Assembly: GCA_022606135.1 (NCBI GenBank)
Contig: JABYQN010000014.1
Location: 186,001-250,000, forward strand
Reading direction: 5' to 3'
Length of the DNA stretch: 64,000 nt
Source: Fomes fomentarius
Lineage: Eukaryota > Basidiomycota > Agaricomycetes > Polyporales > Polyporaceae
Positions 11,501 to 21,158 of this stretch are shown here, in pieces. A program made the position numbers and the translations under genes. The notes under the pieces were generated by a model. The model worked only from the letters and a program-made list of their open reading frames with translations, was not told the DNA's origin and made no database searches. Positions within the stretch are counted from its first letter, which is position 1. Every line of letters begins with the position of its first letter.

Positions 11501-12150
11501 AGCGGACACACTCAGTTACCGGGAAGTCTCCGTTCGAACTTCTTCATGGGTATCAACCGGAGGCTGTTGGAACCGTTAGAACGGAACAAAAGCACCCAAG
11601 CACAGAAGAGAGACTGCGCAGTCTCCAAGAAGCCCGAGAGAACACCATCGCAGCACATGCGCAAGCTGCGGCAGCCATGGCCCAACGGCTTCCTGCCCTG
11701 AATATACCACTAAAACAGGGAGACCAAGTGCTTCTAGACACAAAGAACTTAAAACTTCCATATCCATCCCGGAAACTGACACCAAAACGGGTAGGACCAT
11801 TTGTAATCACCAAGGTCTTAGGACCAGTCACATTCGAACTGAAACTTCCAAAGACATGGAAAATGCATCCGGTGTTTCATGCAGGGCTTCTGACTCCGTA
11901 TACGACTACTAAGGAACATGGACCAGATTATACCCGACCACCACCTGACCCATCACCAGACGACACAGAAGGGAATGAAGAATGGGAAGTTGAAGCAATT
12001 CTGAATCATCGAGTCAGACGAAAAAAGAAACAATATCTCATAGCATGGAAAGGGTGGCCGGCAGCTGAAAATTCATGGGAACCGGAGAAGAACCTCAAAC
12101 ATGCGCAGACAGTGCTCAAAGCATATAAAAAGAGGCACAAGTTGACGTGA
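8575..12150 (+). pseudogene. pol: pol of the chromovirus (PR-RT-RNaseH-INT-chromodomain), with in-frame TGAs
   Basis: One frame runs through the whole region. Protease has the active-site motif DTGA at 8647-8658. Reverse transcriptase includes KLDVRAGYNNVRI and the catalytic YMDD at 9808-9819. RNase H starts at IECDASKVATGAVL (~10246) and includes YDRELLAIIRALE. Integrase has an HHCC zinc region (CAICQTCK), a D,D,E core (TMDYITDLP, SD.GPQFIS, and TEQVNQEL) and a GPY/F-like segment (RVGPFVITKVLGPVTFELKL). A chromodomain (EWEVEAILNHRV to WKGWPAAENSWEPEKNL, ~11980-12120) ends the protein and would target histone-marked chromatin. TGA codons at 9880-9882 and 11293-11295 break it; a third at 8572-8574 separates it from gag. 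All lie where arginine (CGA) is plausible. Confidence 0.9.
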
Positions 12151-12213
12151 ACATACCAACTCATTCCCCAGCGCTCACAGTAACCACCACAGCCAACCAG
12201 AACCTTCTCAACC

Positions 12214-12555
12214 ATGTCTTCTTTCCACACTCGCACCCACTCTCGCCGTAACTATTCCAACATTCACAATGTTCCTAAAGCCCCTCGTTTCATTCTGGAG
12301 CGTCGCCCTGTCCATTATTCCCATCTCCCACGCCATACCATCTCCACCGACCCTGATGGAAGCCTGTCCGACCGTATCGGATGGGTCCTCCTCCATAAGG
12401 ACCTTGTGGGGCACGTTGAGGCTCGCCTCCGTCACATCCCTCATGCCGTAGCTTCGGCTGGAGCATACCGGGCCCTTGCTCGGGCGGCACCTTCTTATGG
12501 GGTCCTCAAGAGATACGTCCCCAGGCTGGGGGCCCCAAGAAGGAGAAGACGGTAG
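12214..12555 (+). CDS. Chromovirus ORF3, N-terminal part (unknown function)
   Basis: A 113-codon frame starts 64 bp after pol. The product is basic, with an Arg/His-rich start (MSSFHTRTHSRRNYSN) and an Arg-rich end. It ends two bases before the ATG of the next, longer frame. The two may be one ancestral protein split by a frameshift. Position after pol is that of env in some Gypsy elements, but there is no signal peptide or membrane span, so an envelope role is not supported. Confidence 0.5.
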   Translation: MSSFHTRTHSRRNYSNIHNVPKAPRFILERRPVHYSHLPRHTISTDPDGSLSDRIGWVLLHKDLVGHVEARLRHIPHAVASAGAYRALARAAPSYGVLKRYVPRLGAPRRRRR

Positions 12556-12557
12556 CA

Positions 12558-13406
12558 ATGCAGGCTCTCGACGAAGCCTATCAGGCGACAATTCAGGCTG
12601 CGGAACAAGTCATCGATACCTTGGCGACACCGGTTGTTGCCCGGGCTCTTGCAGACCTCATGCCCCTCCGCAACCAGCATGTCACGCAGAACCACGGATG
12701 GATTCTCAATTTCCCAGAGCATTTCCAAGACCACCAAGGAAACACCCCAGAGCCACCATCCTGGTCGCCGGTCTCATGGGACCCATGGGGTCCTTCTCCA
12801 AACCATGCCGACAGGGAAGCGGCGTGGGGCCCTTCTCCAAAGCATGGCGACGAAGAAGCAGACACGCCGGAGTCTACCCCGTCCCTGTCGCCATCTTCGC
12901 TACCCCCTCTGGAGCGGCTCGACCTGCGGTCAGTTGAGGAGGTTGATGAGCAGGATACCGCTGTCGTTGCAGCAGGAGATCCCTCACCACCACCGACACC
13001 ACCGCCATCCGCGACCACACCACCTGACCACGGCATCCCACACTTGCGGCGGTATCGGATGATGCGCGGACTAGGCGACACACGGTTCCTCGTCGTCACC
13101 ACGGACAACGAGATCGTCTCTGTCACCGACCGAGGTTTTCTCTTCCCCTCAGAAGAGATGGAGTCAAGGTACCGGGAGTTATGGCCAGATGCAACGCCGC
13201 TGCACGCACGACGAGCCGCACTTATCATAGACGACATGGTAGCTAGGCACACCAACCCTCTCGCACTGCGCCAAAACCTTCTCGCTCCCATCGCTACGAT
13301 AATGCGTTACCGGAGTGTGATTGGAGTCTCAGAGGAAGAGGAGCGGTTCTGGGACGGGTGGGGGATCGAGTTACAACGGAGGAACAGATCACCGAAGCCT
13401 TACTAG
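12558..13406 (+). CDS. Chromovirus ORF3, main part (unknown function)
   Basis: A 282-codon frame between pol and the 3' LTR. The N-terminal 70 residues look helical, the middle is rich in Pro, Ser and acidic residues, and the C-terminal ~130 residues look globular (RYRMMRGLGDTRFLVVTTDN, later FPSEEMESRYRELWPDATPL). It has no transmembrane segment and no domain I recognise. It is uninterrupted although pol is broken, which would fit selection on a protein needed by the element, or chance. Confidence 0.55.
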   Translation: MQALDEAYQATIQAAEQVIDTLATPVVARALADLMPLRNQHVTQNHGWILNFPEHFQDHQGNTPEPPSWSPVSWDPWGPSPNHADREAAWGPSPKHGDEEADTPESTPSLSPSSLPPLERLDLRSVEEVDEQDTAVVAAGDPSPPPTPPPSATTPPDHGIPHLRRYRMMRGLGDTRFLVVTTDNEIVSVTDRGFLFPSEEMESRYRELWPDATPLHARRAALIIDDMVARHTNPLALRQNLLAPIATIMRYRSVIGVSEEEERFWDGWGIELQRRNRSPKPY

Positions 13407-13482
13407 CACTGACTCCCGAATCTCTTGCATCGATGACTGACTTGTCGTAAACTGTATATCATAGGGTCGAGGACGTCCCTAC

Positions 13483-13494
13483 AGAAAGGGGGAG
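13483..13494 (+). other. Polypurine tract
   Basis: The run agaaagggggag lies four bases before the 3' LTR, the usual place for the plus-strand primer of an LTR retrotransposon. Confidence 0.7.
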
Positions 13495-13498
13495 CTGA

Positions 13499-14004
13499 TG
13501 TTACAAGTTGATAAGTATGCGGTATTAGTGGTTAACTATGTAACTAGAATTATGGTACTCGATTTCTGTACTTTTACTTTTAGGATTCTCATGCCATAGG
13601 ATTCTTCGGTTATACGGTCATCCAGTAGTAGTCAGGACTATGGACTTAGTCAGCCAGACTGTACAGACTACTTCTGATTAGTCACCTTGACTGTGCAGTC
13701 TGTCAGGTCGACTGCGCAGTTAGTCAGATCGGCTGTGCAGCAGTAAGGACTTACTAATACGCAGCTTACTGCTAGATTTCCGCAGTCTCATTACATGTAT
13801 ATAAGGGGAGGATGTCTCAGAGCAAACTCCCCAAGCTTTAGTCTCTTCGCGAATAACACAGGCTACACTCTAGCAAGTTATCACTCGCTCTCTCAGACTC
13901 ACTTCAAGATCTCCTTCGTATAAGGATCGATCGGACTAGCAAGGTGATAAGGAACAAGGGTTACTACTCAAGTAGAAGTTTAATAGTCACGCGAGAGCGT
14001 AACA
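13499..14004 (+). repeat. 3' LTR
   Basis: Direct copy of 5343-5848, same length, no mismatch found by eye. It is followed immediately by GTAGT, matching the five bases before the 5' LTR. Confidence 0.97.
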
Positions 14005-15124
14005 GTAGTTTTCTCGTTATTGTTATTGTTCTTGTTGTCGTTCACTGGGTCCACAGTACAAGCACTTGCCGACAGGACAGCACTGTGAAGAACAATTCTG
14101 ATCCATGCTTAGGCTCAAGAGACCAAATCCCGAGCCCCGAGATCACAAGGAGGGAAGCTGGAAGACTGAAAAGCCCCAGGCCCAGAAGACGACGATATAG
14201 GGAAGACATAGAAGCTGAGAGAGGGCAGAGCAGGTATAGGGAGCAAAGGAGGACAGGCTGGGCCAATGCCAGCACACGGTGTAAATACTGTCAAGGTGCC
14301 TACTGATGACGCCATTTGGAGACTTTAGGGCAAGCATTGATTGACTTATTGCAATTGAGTAGTAAGTATCAAATCATCAACAGTCGCATTTCTTGGTATT
14401 TCATGCCTTGTTGCTCTTTTGAATGCACTGTTGCAGAGGTTATATTATGATATCTTCCATTTGACATCTGACAATGCATCTGCGAGCATCATTATCAGGT
14501 GGCTATGCCTCAAAAGCGCTCATGAGCATGCAAGAGTCTGGGTTGCATCTCCCAAGATCCTCAAGGTCTCACAATAGTGAGTGACTGCTGGTGAGATTTG
14601 GGTTTTTCCTGATGTATCCACAGTATGTTGAAGTAGAATGTTCTAATGTTGTGCATGCCCTGTAGAGGGTGTGTAAGGCCAATGATCAGCAACTGCTGGA
14701 AGAATCCAGATAGGTCCTATATGCATGTTAAGCTAAGCCATTATAAGAGGGCGGGAGATTGAAACACCTGTAATCTAACCCAGATATCATCCATGGTAGC
14801 TTCGGCAAGCATGTAAGAGGTAGTGTCATCAAGGTAGAGGCGCCCGACAACTTGTACTTTGTCTGTCGCCTGGAGGCTGGGCGCACCAACGGTGCTGAGC
14901 ACCCATGAAATGCTTGCTTCACTCGCAACAATCCTCCACCCCTACCACACTCTCCTATTCCATGAGCTCCATACCAATGCAATACAAAGTATTAGTCAAA
15001 TGGCTCTATCATGACAGACGTGACTACTGTAGTAGAATGGCGCTAGGTCCAAATTTAGGTCTCACGCTATGCACTGATACAGATGCCGAAAATGTGACCA
15101 AGAATAACACTAGCATTAACCTCT
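14005..15124. other. No gene seen; continuation of the retrotransposon's insertion target
   Basis: Short frames only. This should be the other half of the sequence interrupted by the chromovirus (5338 joins 14010). No domain is recognisable in the joined context. Confidence 0.4.
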
Positions 15125-16543
15125 ATGCCCGGATCCGATTTTGAAGACGATCAGCGAGGACTTCGCGAGCAGTGGGGTACGCTATGCGACCAACTTGTCA
15201 GAGCTCTTCGGCCGCAGAAGAATGCTGTCCGGCGGAGGATCGCAGACCTAGACGAGCAGCTCAATGGCATGATGGACATCAATCAGCTGCCCATGGAGAT
15301 CTTGCTCGAAATTCTCAAACTTGCTGTAGACATACCTCCCACACCCGAAGAGGCCCTCTCAGCTGGAGTGGTGGCAAGGTGGACTGAGAACATTCTCCCC
15401 ATATGCCACCATTGGTGCAGGGTGGTATGCTCCACCCCTAGCTTACGGCAAGTTATTGGCCTATGCTCCAACCCCAAATGGCTTGCTCTGTGCATGGCGT
15501 GAAGTGCTGAGCTCCACGTGGACCTTTCTCTTAAACAATGCGTATCTCGTCGCATGAAATTACTCCTCTGCTTGCTGTTGTCCAAGATACGGGCCCTTTC
15601 CCTCATAGGTGTCTCATATGTCTTTTCGTCAACCAGTCATTGGCCAGCTTTGGAAGATTTGTACATCCAGGCTGATCACAGCCCTTTTCTGGAGTGGGGT
15701 TTGGAATCACAGCGACTTCCTCAGCTACGCAGTCTAACTTTGTATGTCTGCGATCTTCCCCAAGACCTGTCGCACTTTCCTCCTCTCCGCCTACTTGACT
15801 TGCGCCATCATGTTGGGTCATTGCCATTGTCAGTAACATGATTTCTTTACATCGTGGAGTTGATGCAGAGCCTTGAACAGCTTTCCATTGACATTCATGG
15901 AACCCAAAACCCAGATGGGCCGTCAGACCCTGGACGTCTAATCACCTTGCCCCAGCTACAAAAGGCAAACTTGAGCTTTGGGAACTATAAGTACACCTTG
16001 CAGATCTTTGCTCGACTCCACATACCATCAGCCAGGTCTATTGTGATTGCAATTGACATTGCAGTATCTGACGCTGTTCCAAACAAGTTATTTACTGGGT
16101 TTCTTCCATCCGATCCATCAAGCATCCTGCCAATGGGGATGGACATGACCTCTGTGGACATGATAGTTGACACTCGAGACACTTCTTGTTACCCGCCTGT
16201 GATCGCTCTTCAAGCATGCAATTGCGACTATACAAATACATTCGACCTCTCCTTGACTGTCCGTGGTACTGGAGATGCCGGGAAGCTCCTTGATCGGGCT
16301 TGTCAAGAGCTCACCCACATTCTACCCACTTCCTGTCTGACATTGCTGTGTGTGCTTCAGATGCAAACCAGTCACATTGGTTGTGCTACAACTCTGGAAA
16401 GAAGCATATATATAACCATTGCATGCAAACGGCGAGAACCTCAGGATTTTGTTAGTGGAGACCCAATAAATGGGAGAATTCTTGCTGGCAGAAGATATTC
16501 AATATGGATGGGCTGCCATGTCATAGGTCCAGAGCCATTGTGA
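15125..16543 (+). pseudogene. F-box/LRR pseudogene with two in-frame TGA codons
   Basis: A single frame of 473 codons runs from 15125 to 16543 with only two interruptions, TGA at 15500-15502 and TGA at 15839-15841. Near the start is a coiled segment (RRRIADLDEQLNGM), followed by the F-box (INQLPMEILLEILKLA) and the usual ICHHWCRVVCSTPSL motif. LRR-like strands follow, such as LPQLRSLTLYVCDLPQDL. Both stops are at positions where CGA arginine would fit, so C-to-T change at CpG is the likely cause. Part of its 3' region (about 16199-16355) is repeated at 34559-34715. Confidence 0.8.
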
Positions 16544-17963
16544 CACAGATTGGTGGAGTATGATCACCGCTATTGCTGGACCTGGTGATGTCAGAGGCCG
16601 GATCATATCCACAATTAAGTCAGACTAAGTATTGATACTCAGGATAGATGTCACAATGCATAGCATACCCAGTGTTCACATCAATAGTGACAAGGTTTTA
16701 CTGGTAGTTACAAATGGACCATGAATACAGACACCAAGTCACAGTCACAGCCCAGAGATTGGGAAGAGACTGCATAGTAGGGTGCATGTTTGGATGATGA
16801 GAAAATTGGACAGCACTGAAGATGAGAATGACTCACCATCACCTAGAGTCATTTGGCTCAACATAGTCAATGCACACTACAACGCAGTCTGCACCCTCAT
16901 GGAAATATACCTTTTCCAGCTTCGCAATGTTGTGATATGCTTGTCCTGAAGCGGTCCTGTGCTGCCCATTGACAAGCTCCACAAAGAGCTCCCTGAGCTT
17001 GAATCTGACAGGCACCTTTGGCTAGCACTCAGCGGATCAATGGGATCCAACCAGCACGCATGGAAGTCCTGGAGTATGTGTGTCCATCTGGAGACAAAGT
17101 GCTTTCCTGATGCTGGAGATTCTGTGTAGTAGTACCCGTGTCATGCTGCCCTCCCACACAATATAAGCACAAGTACTTAGGCCGCTCTACAAGCTGTCAC
17201 AAACATAAGTAACACCCATTGAACTCATCAAAACTCCACAGGGCATATTTGAAGAATTGGGGCGGACCAAAACTTCTTGAAGTTCAACTTCTCAACTTAG
17301 CACCTTCCCATCCCTCCCATCCTTCTCAAGCCTCACATGCCTGAGGGTGATGCAAGATGCTATCCAGATGCCACACTCATGACGGCTCTCCAAGTCCTGC
17401 TCCTGAATGGACCTGCCATGCATATGGTAGACCTATACAGCGAGATACACCCCCTTCTGGCACCTTCAGCAAAGGTAGCATTCTTTGTCTGTTCCACATG
17501 TACTATCTAGATGCCCATTTCAAGACCATACAGCTCTATTGAATCCACCTTGATCGATAGGACGTCCTGGGAGTCGAAGCAACGCCATAGGCTGTAGCAT
17601 ATTCCAATATCGATTTGACTGTGGCAAGGTGGACTCTCATGCCCAAAGGACATATAAGATGTGCCAATGTATGTTGCTTCAAGAACACCAGCACATCCTA
17701 CCTCACCAGCGCTTGAGCTCCCAAATATTGTATCCAATTGTGCATTCACTGTCCCAACATCCTCATTTGCTGCCTCTCAATGAGTCTCCTTGTGCTCGTC
17801 TTGAAAGGCGTGCCAAGACTCGTCATCTCAGGACTCCTTCCACTGCATCCTGCAAGACTTTGCAGCTACTATGTACCATTGTTGTATCCAGTGTGAGTCG
17901 TGCATCCACTCGCCGCAAACTTCAACCTGCTCACATCATTCTTGAATGTCAGACCTCGGGGCC
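16544..17963. other. Intergenic, no gene seen
   Basis: AT-richer sequence with short frames. I found no conserved domain, repeat array or RNA gene. Confidence 0.45.
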
Positions 17964-18481
17964 ATGATTGTACTCAAGCCGGATTCGCTCTATATTTGCC
18001 TAACCCAGCTTTTGGTACCTGGCTTTTCACTGGTCCATCTACATCACCAATAGCAAGCGTACCGCAATGCGATACCACTGGCGCCAGGTGACCAACAATC
18101 GAGCACCTACGGACCCTGTCAAGGAGTTCACATACAAGGTCATCGACCTGGTCACTGAGTTGACAAGGGGTAACAACCTCAACCTTACTTTTATCAAGAT
18201 CACGGTGTATGCCACACCAAGAGACGGCTCTTCCAACTATTTTGCGTCAGTTCTCAAGGACATTTTTCCTGTCAGCTATTCCAGTGTCAGGGAGAACTGC
18301 AATAACCAGCTGACCTGCCGTACTTGGGTGATGAGTGTTAGAGAGGCTTCATGCTGCAGGCATTATTGGCCTCGATGCCGCTACTGTGGCCGGCCTGGAG
18401 GAGAGGATCAAGGCCGTCGGAAGTGCTGTCGAAGCCACAGTCACAAGCAGTGGTGCTTACACCAAGATCACATCAATGTAA
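17964..18481 (+). pseudogene. Broken copy of an unrecognised fungal protein family (tandem with next gene)
   Basis: Reading with two single-base insertions ignored, this stretch matches the intact gene at 18731-19231 along its length. Shared parts are LYICLTQLLVPGF at the start, a segment ending LNLTFIKITVYATP, and TCRTWVM near the end; the tail reads LDAATVAGLEERIKAV. The first extra base lies just after the GGCTTT codons near 18029 and the second near 18334, after TGGGTGATG. Two frame breaks make it a pseudogene unless the assembly is wrong. The family resembles uncharacterised short proteins common in Agaricomycetes; function unknown. Confidence 0.7.
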
Positions 18482-18730
18482 TGGCTAGGACTTGTTGAGT
18501 ACAATGATATTTGATTACCTGTATCGTTTCGGAATAGTATCGTGTACTCAGGCTTTTGTCTGCGTGTTTTAATTTTCTCAATAGAGGTCCAGATCAAGAT
18601 ATCCACGTGCTATGATTAATAATCCTTGGTGCACGTGACTTGGCATACTTCAACAGCGCCTACCATCGCTTCGCCTGACTTCTTGTTTCCCTCATAACTC
18701 CAGATCACCAGTAGACGCCGCGACAAGTCA

Positions 18731-19231
18731 ATGTCACTGATCCTTGAACCACAGGCTTTGTACATATGTCTTACGCTGCTGCTCGTCCCAGGCTTTCACT
18801 GGGGTCTGTATATTACGGATGTGCACGGCGTTCCTACGCGCCACGAATGGGCGGAAGTCAAGGGCACGGCTCCCGTCGAGGCGTACAGTGCCACCGTTGT
18901 CAGTCCGGTGCCCGAAAGTGACCAAGAGAACAGGTTCAATCTCGCTTTCATCAAGGTGCACGGGTACACGCCACGCGGCCTCGACGTTTGCGCGCTTTTC
19001 GCAAGCCTGGAACCTTCAGGCGGATCAACGAGCTGGCGCACGAATCGGAAGAATGGCCTGAGCTGCAGGACGTGGCTCATGCGTGCCTTGGCGCTCTTGC
19101 AGAGTGAAGGGGAGATCGCACGCGACAGACCCATTCAGGAGATTGAGGGGATGGTCAAGAAGATCAGAACGGAGGTTGAGCGGCGCCTTGGGAATGGGGA
19201 GGACGTTGGAACTCTGATCACAGAGGTTTGA
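18731..19231 (+). CDS. Uncharacterised 166-residue protein, intact tandem paralog
   Basis: A single-exon gene of 166 codons. The N-terminus (ALYICLTLLLVPGFHWGLYI) was at first taken for a signal peptide. However, the family pattern (LYICLT..LVPGFHW.LYITD..G...RH.W) looks like the first strands of a globular domain. Later motifs are FNLAFIKVHGYTP and LSCRTWLMRALALLQ, then a helical C-terminus. It lies 250 bp after a broken copy of the same family. I do not recognise a function. Confidence 0.7.
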   Translation: MSLILEPQALYICLTLLLVPGFHWGLYITDVHGVPTRHEWAEVKGTAPVEAYSATVVSPVPESDQENRFNLAFIKVHGYTPRGLDVCALFASLEPSGGSTSWRTNRKNGLSCRTWLMRALALLQSEGEIARDRPIQEIEGMVKKIRTEVERRLGNGEDVGTLITEV

Positions 19232-19321
19232 GAAATGGGAAATTGGTGTTGTACTATACGAGGACAAACCAGGCTATATACTATCGTGACCCCAGTGTTC
19301 GCCATGACCCCAGTGCATATG

Positions 19322-20123
19322 TTAGCCGCGAAGCACGGAGATGAAGGGTAAAGCGGAAGTCAGCTCGCCTCCGTCAATGATGGACTCCACAATATACAGA
19401 GTGTGGTAAGAAGCGAACAGAGTGACACAACCTTCACGCACACGAGCAACCTGCCGCAATCATCGCACCATAAGTCAGCCCTTCGGCTCGGGTCAATACT
19501 CAACCAACGGTGCAGCGACTCACATGAATATTCTCCTTCCCGAACTCCTTGTTCAGACTGACTGAGAGCCCTCAGTGCGGACTTGCCTGCCGAAAATATG
19601 CTCGTCGTCACGTTTCCGCGCACGCTCGCCGTCGCGCCTGTGAATATCAGCGTGCCCCGCTTCCCCTTTGTATCCAGCTCGTTCTTCTTGAACGCCGTGA
19701 TCAACTGATGGGAGAACGCGAACGCCCCGTGGATGTTAGTGTCGACGATGGTCTGGATATCGCGCTCAGTGACGTCGAGAAAGCCCTTGCGGACGCCCGC
19801 CCCGACATTGTACACGGAGCTCGACGGGCCCAGAAGGCCATTGGTGTGCCCGAATGGCGGAGAAGACATCAGTGAGCGCCTGGTAGCTGTACGATTCCAC
19901 AGGGAAAGTCGCAATCTGGACGGGGATGCATTCACGGCAGATATGAAGGTGAGGGGTGTCGCGAACAAGAGACCCGGAGTATAGAAGACGCACCGCCGCC
20001 CCGCTGACATCACCGACAATCTCGTCTGCAACTGTCTGTAGTTTCTCCGGGCCGCGGGCGATAAGTGCGACGCAGTAACCGGCTTTCGCGAAGAGACATC
20101 TGCAGGTCGATTCACGGCCAAGG
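19322..20123 (-). pseudogene. Short-chain dehydrogenase/reductase, exons 2 onward (split and frameshifted)
   Basis: SDR oxidoreductase sequence is read on the minus strand: LFAKAGYCVALIARGPEKL (start of the Rossmann fold after the glycine motif), later VYNVGAGVRKGFLDVTERDI, then TLIFTGATASVRGNVTT, FSAGKSALRALSQS and a C-terminal IIDGGELT. The first exon, with the glycine-rich motif, is not here; it lies at 34207-34258 on the same strand. Two internal deletions shift the frame, one between VELRV and VYNVG and a 2-base loss after LSQS. The C-terminus after IIDGG is short. Introns are still visible. A ~14 kb insertion separates the two parts. Confidence 0.85.
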
Positions 20124-20517
20124 TTAGCTTGAACGGTGCAATGCAAGATCACCAATTCTCCAGCGACGCAGAGAGATGTGGCCACGGGCAATATGCAAAA
20201 TACCAGTTCTCCGATATCGTCCGTCCGATACGTAGTTAAGGCGCGGCACTGCACCGACTGACGTCGCCCCCCACATACCGCACGGTCCAAACCTTGAGGT
20301 CACATTTCAAGTCTTGGCAAGACCCGGACCTGGCACTGGCAGGCGGCTCAAGAAAACAGCCTGAATGTATCAGCAGCCTGAGTCAGCTATCGCAATTGAC
20401 AGCACGGCCAGTGCACCAATACAGCGCTTGATGCGGAGAAACCATATGCACGCTGTCGCGCCACCAGTATATGAATGACCCCCCCAGACAAAAATGTTGT
20501 TGGGATGCAATATCGTG

Positions 20518-21065
20518 AATGATCACTCATGATCATTAATGATCACTCACTTTCACTCATGATCACTGATGATCACTGATGATCACTAATGATCACTCAT
20601 GGTCATCAATGATCACGAATGATCACGAATGATCATGCTCTGCCAATGTTGCAAGCTGCAATTTGGGTTGCTGCAACCATCGTGATTCATGGTGAATCAC
20701 AATGATTCACCATGAATCACGATGTTACATCATTTAGACAATAACACCATGCACACCCGAATCACGGTGTTTCATTATGATTCACCATGGTCGCTTAACA
20801 CCTGGAGCAGTCGGACCAAGTGCAGAGAGGTTATTACCAGGTCATTCACGATGAATCACGATGAATCACGATGAATCACGATGAATCACGATGAATCACG
20901 ATGAATCACGATGAATCACGATGAATCACGATGAATCACGATGAATCACGATGAATCATGATGAATCTCCATAATCATCATGATTTACCATGATGCACAT
21001 ATCCGAGTCCTCGGTGTGAACCATCGTGATTCACGATGATTCACGATGATTCACGATGATTCACG
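20518..21065. repeat. Left palindromic satellite block
   Basis: 20518-20640 holds many copies of TGATCACT/TGATCATTAATG-like units. 20690-20780 holds long palindromes such as gtgattcatggtgaatcac. 20851-20950 is ten perfect tandem copies of the decamer atgaatcacg. 21025-21068 is a run of the related unit atgattcacg. The coding part of the integrase gene starts ~90 bp further on. Confidence 0.9.
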
Positions 21066-21158
21066 ATGCAACAACCTTGGAGGCTGTTCTTCATACCTGC
21101 TCCTCAGGTCTGCCATTCGCCTTCAGTATTATCATACAGCTATAGACAGACAACCACA

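Larger units (their letters stand above)
5343..14004 (+). mobile_element. Complete Ty3/Gypsy chromovirus (LTR retrotransposon), 8.66 kb
   Basis: Two direct 506-bp LTRs (5343-5848 and 13499-14004), identical by eye, bound the element. Each begins TGTTAC and ends GTAACA. The 5-bp sequence GTAGT flanks both sides (5338-5342 and 14005-14009), a perfect target-site duplication. Inside, in order, are a primer-binding site, gag with a CCHC knuckle, protease, reverse transcriptase, RNase H, integrase and a C-terminal chromodomain, a third open frame and a polypurine tract. The order RT-RNaseH-INT with a chromodomain defines a chromovirus. LTR identity indicates a young insertion, yet gag and pol contain in-frame stops, so this copy is not autonomous as read. 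Confidence 0.97.

Noticed and set aside
12593..13291. 232-codon minus-strand frame inside the retrotransposon
   Set aside because: Antisense to ORF3; no domain and no minus-strand promoter logic in an LTR element.
12214..13406. Envelope gene of a retrovirus-like element
   Set aside because: No signal peptide, no transmembrane segment and no furin-type site, so env is not supported despite the position.
18731..18800. Signal peptide on the 166-aa protein
   Set aside because: The hydrophobic start is part of a conserved block shared with the paralog (LYICLT..LVPGFHW.LYI) that continues as a domain, and no clear cleavage site follows.
20518..21065. CRISPR-like array
   Set aside because: Units are contiguous and palindromic without unique spacers, and the genome is eukaryotic.
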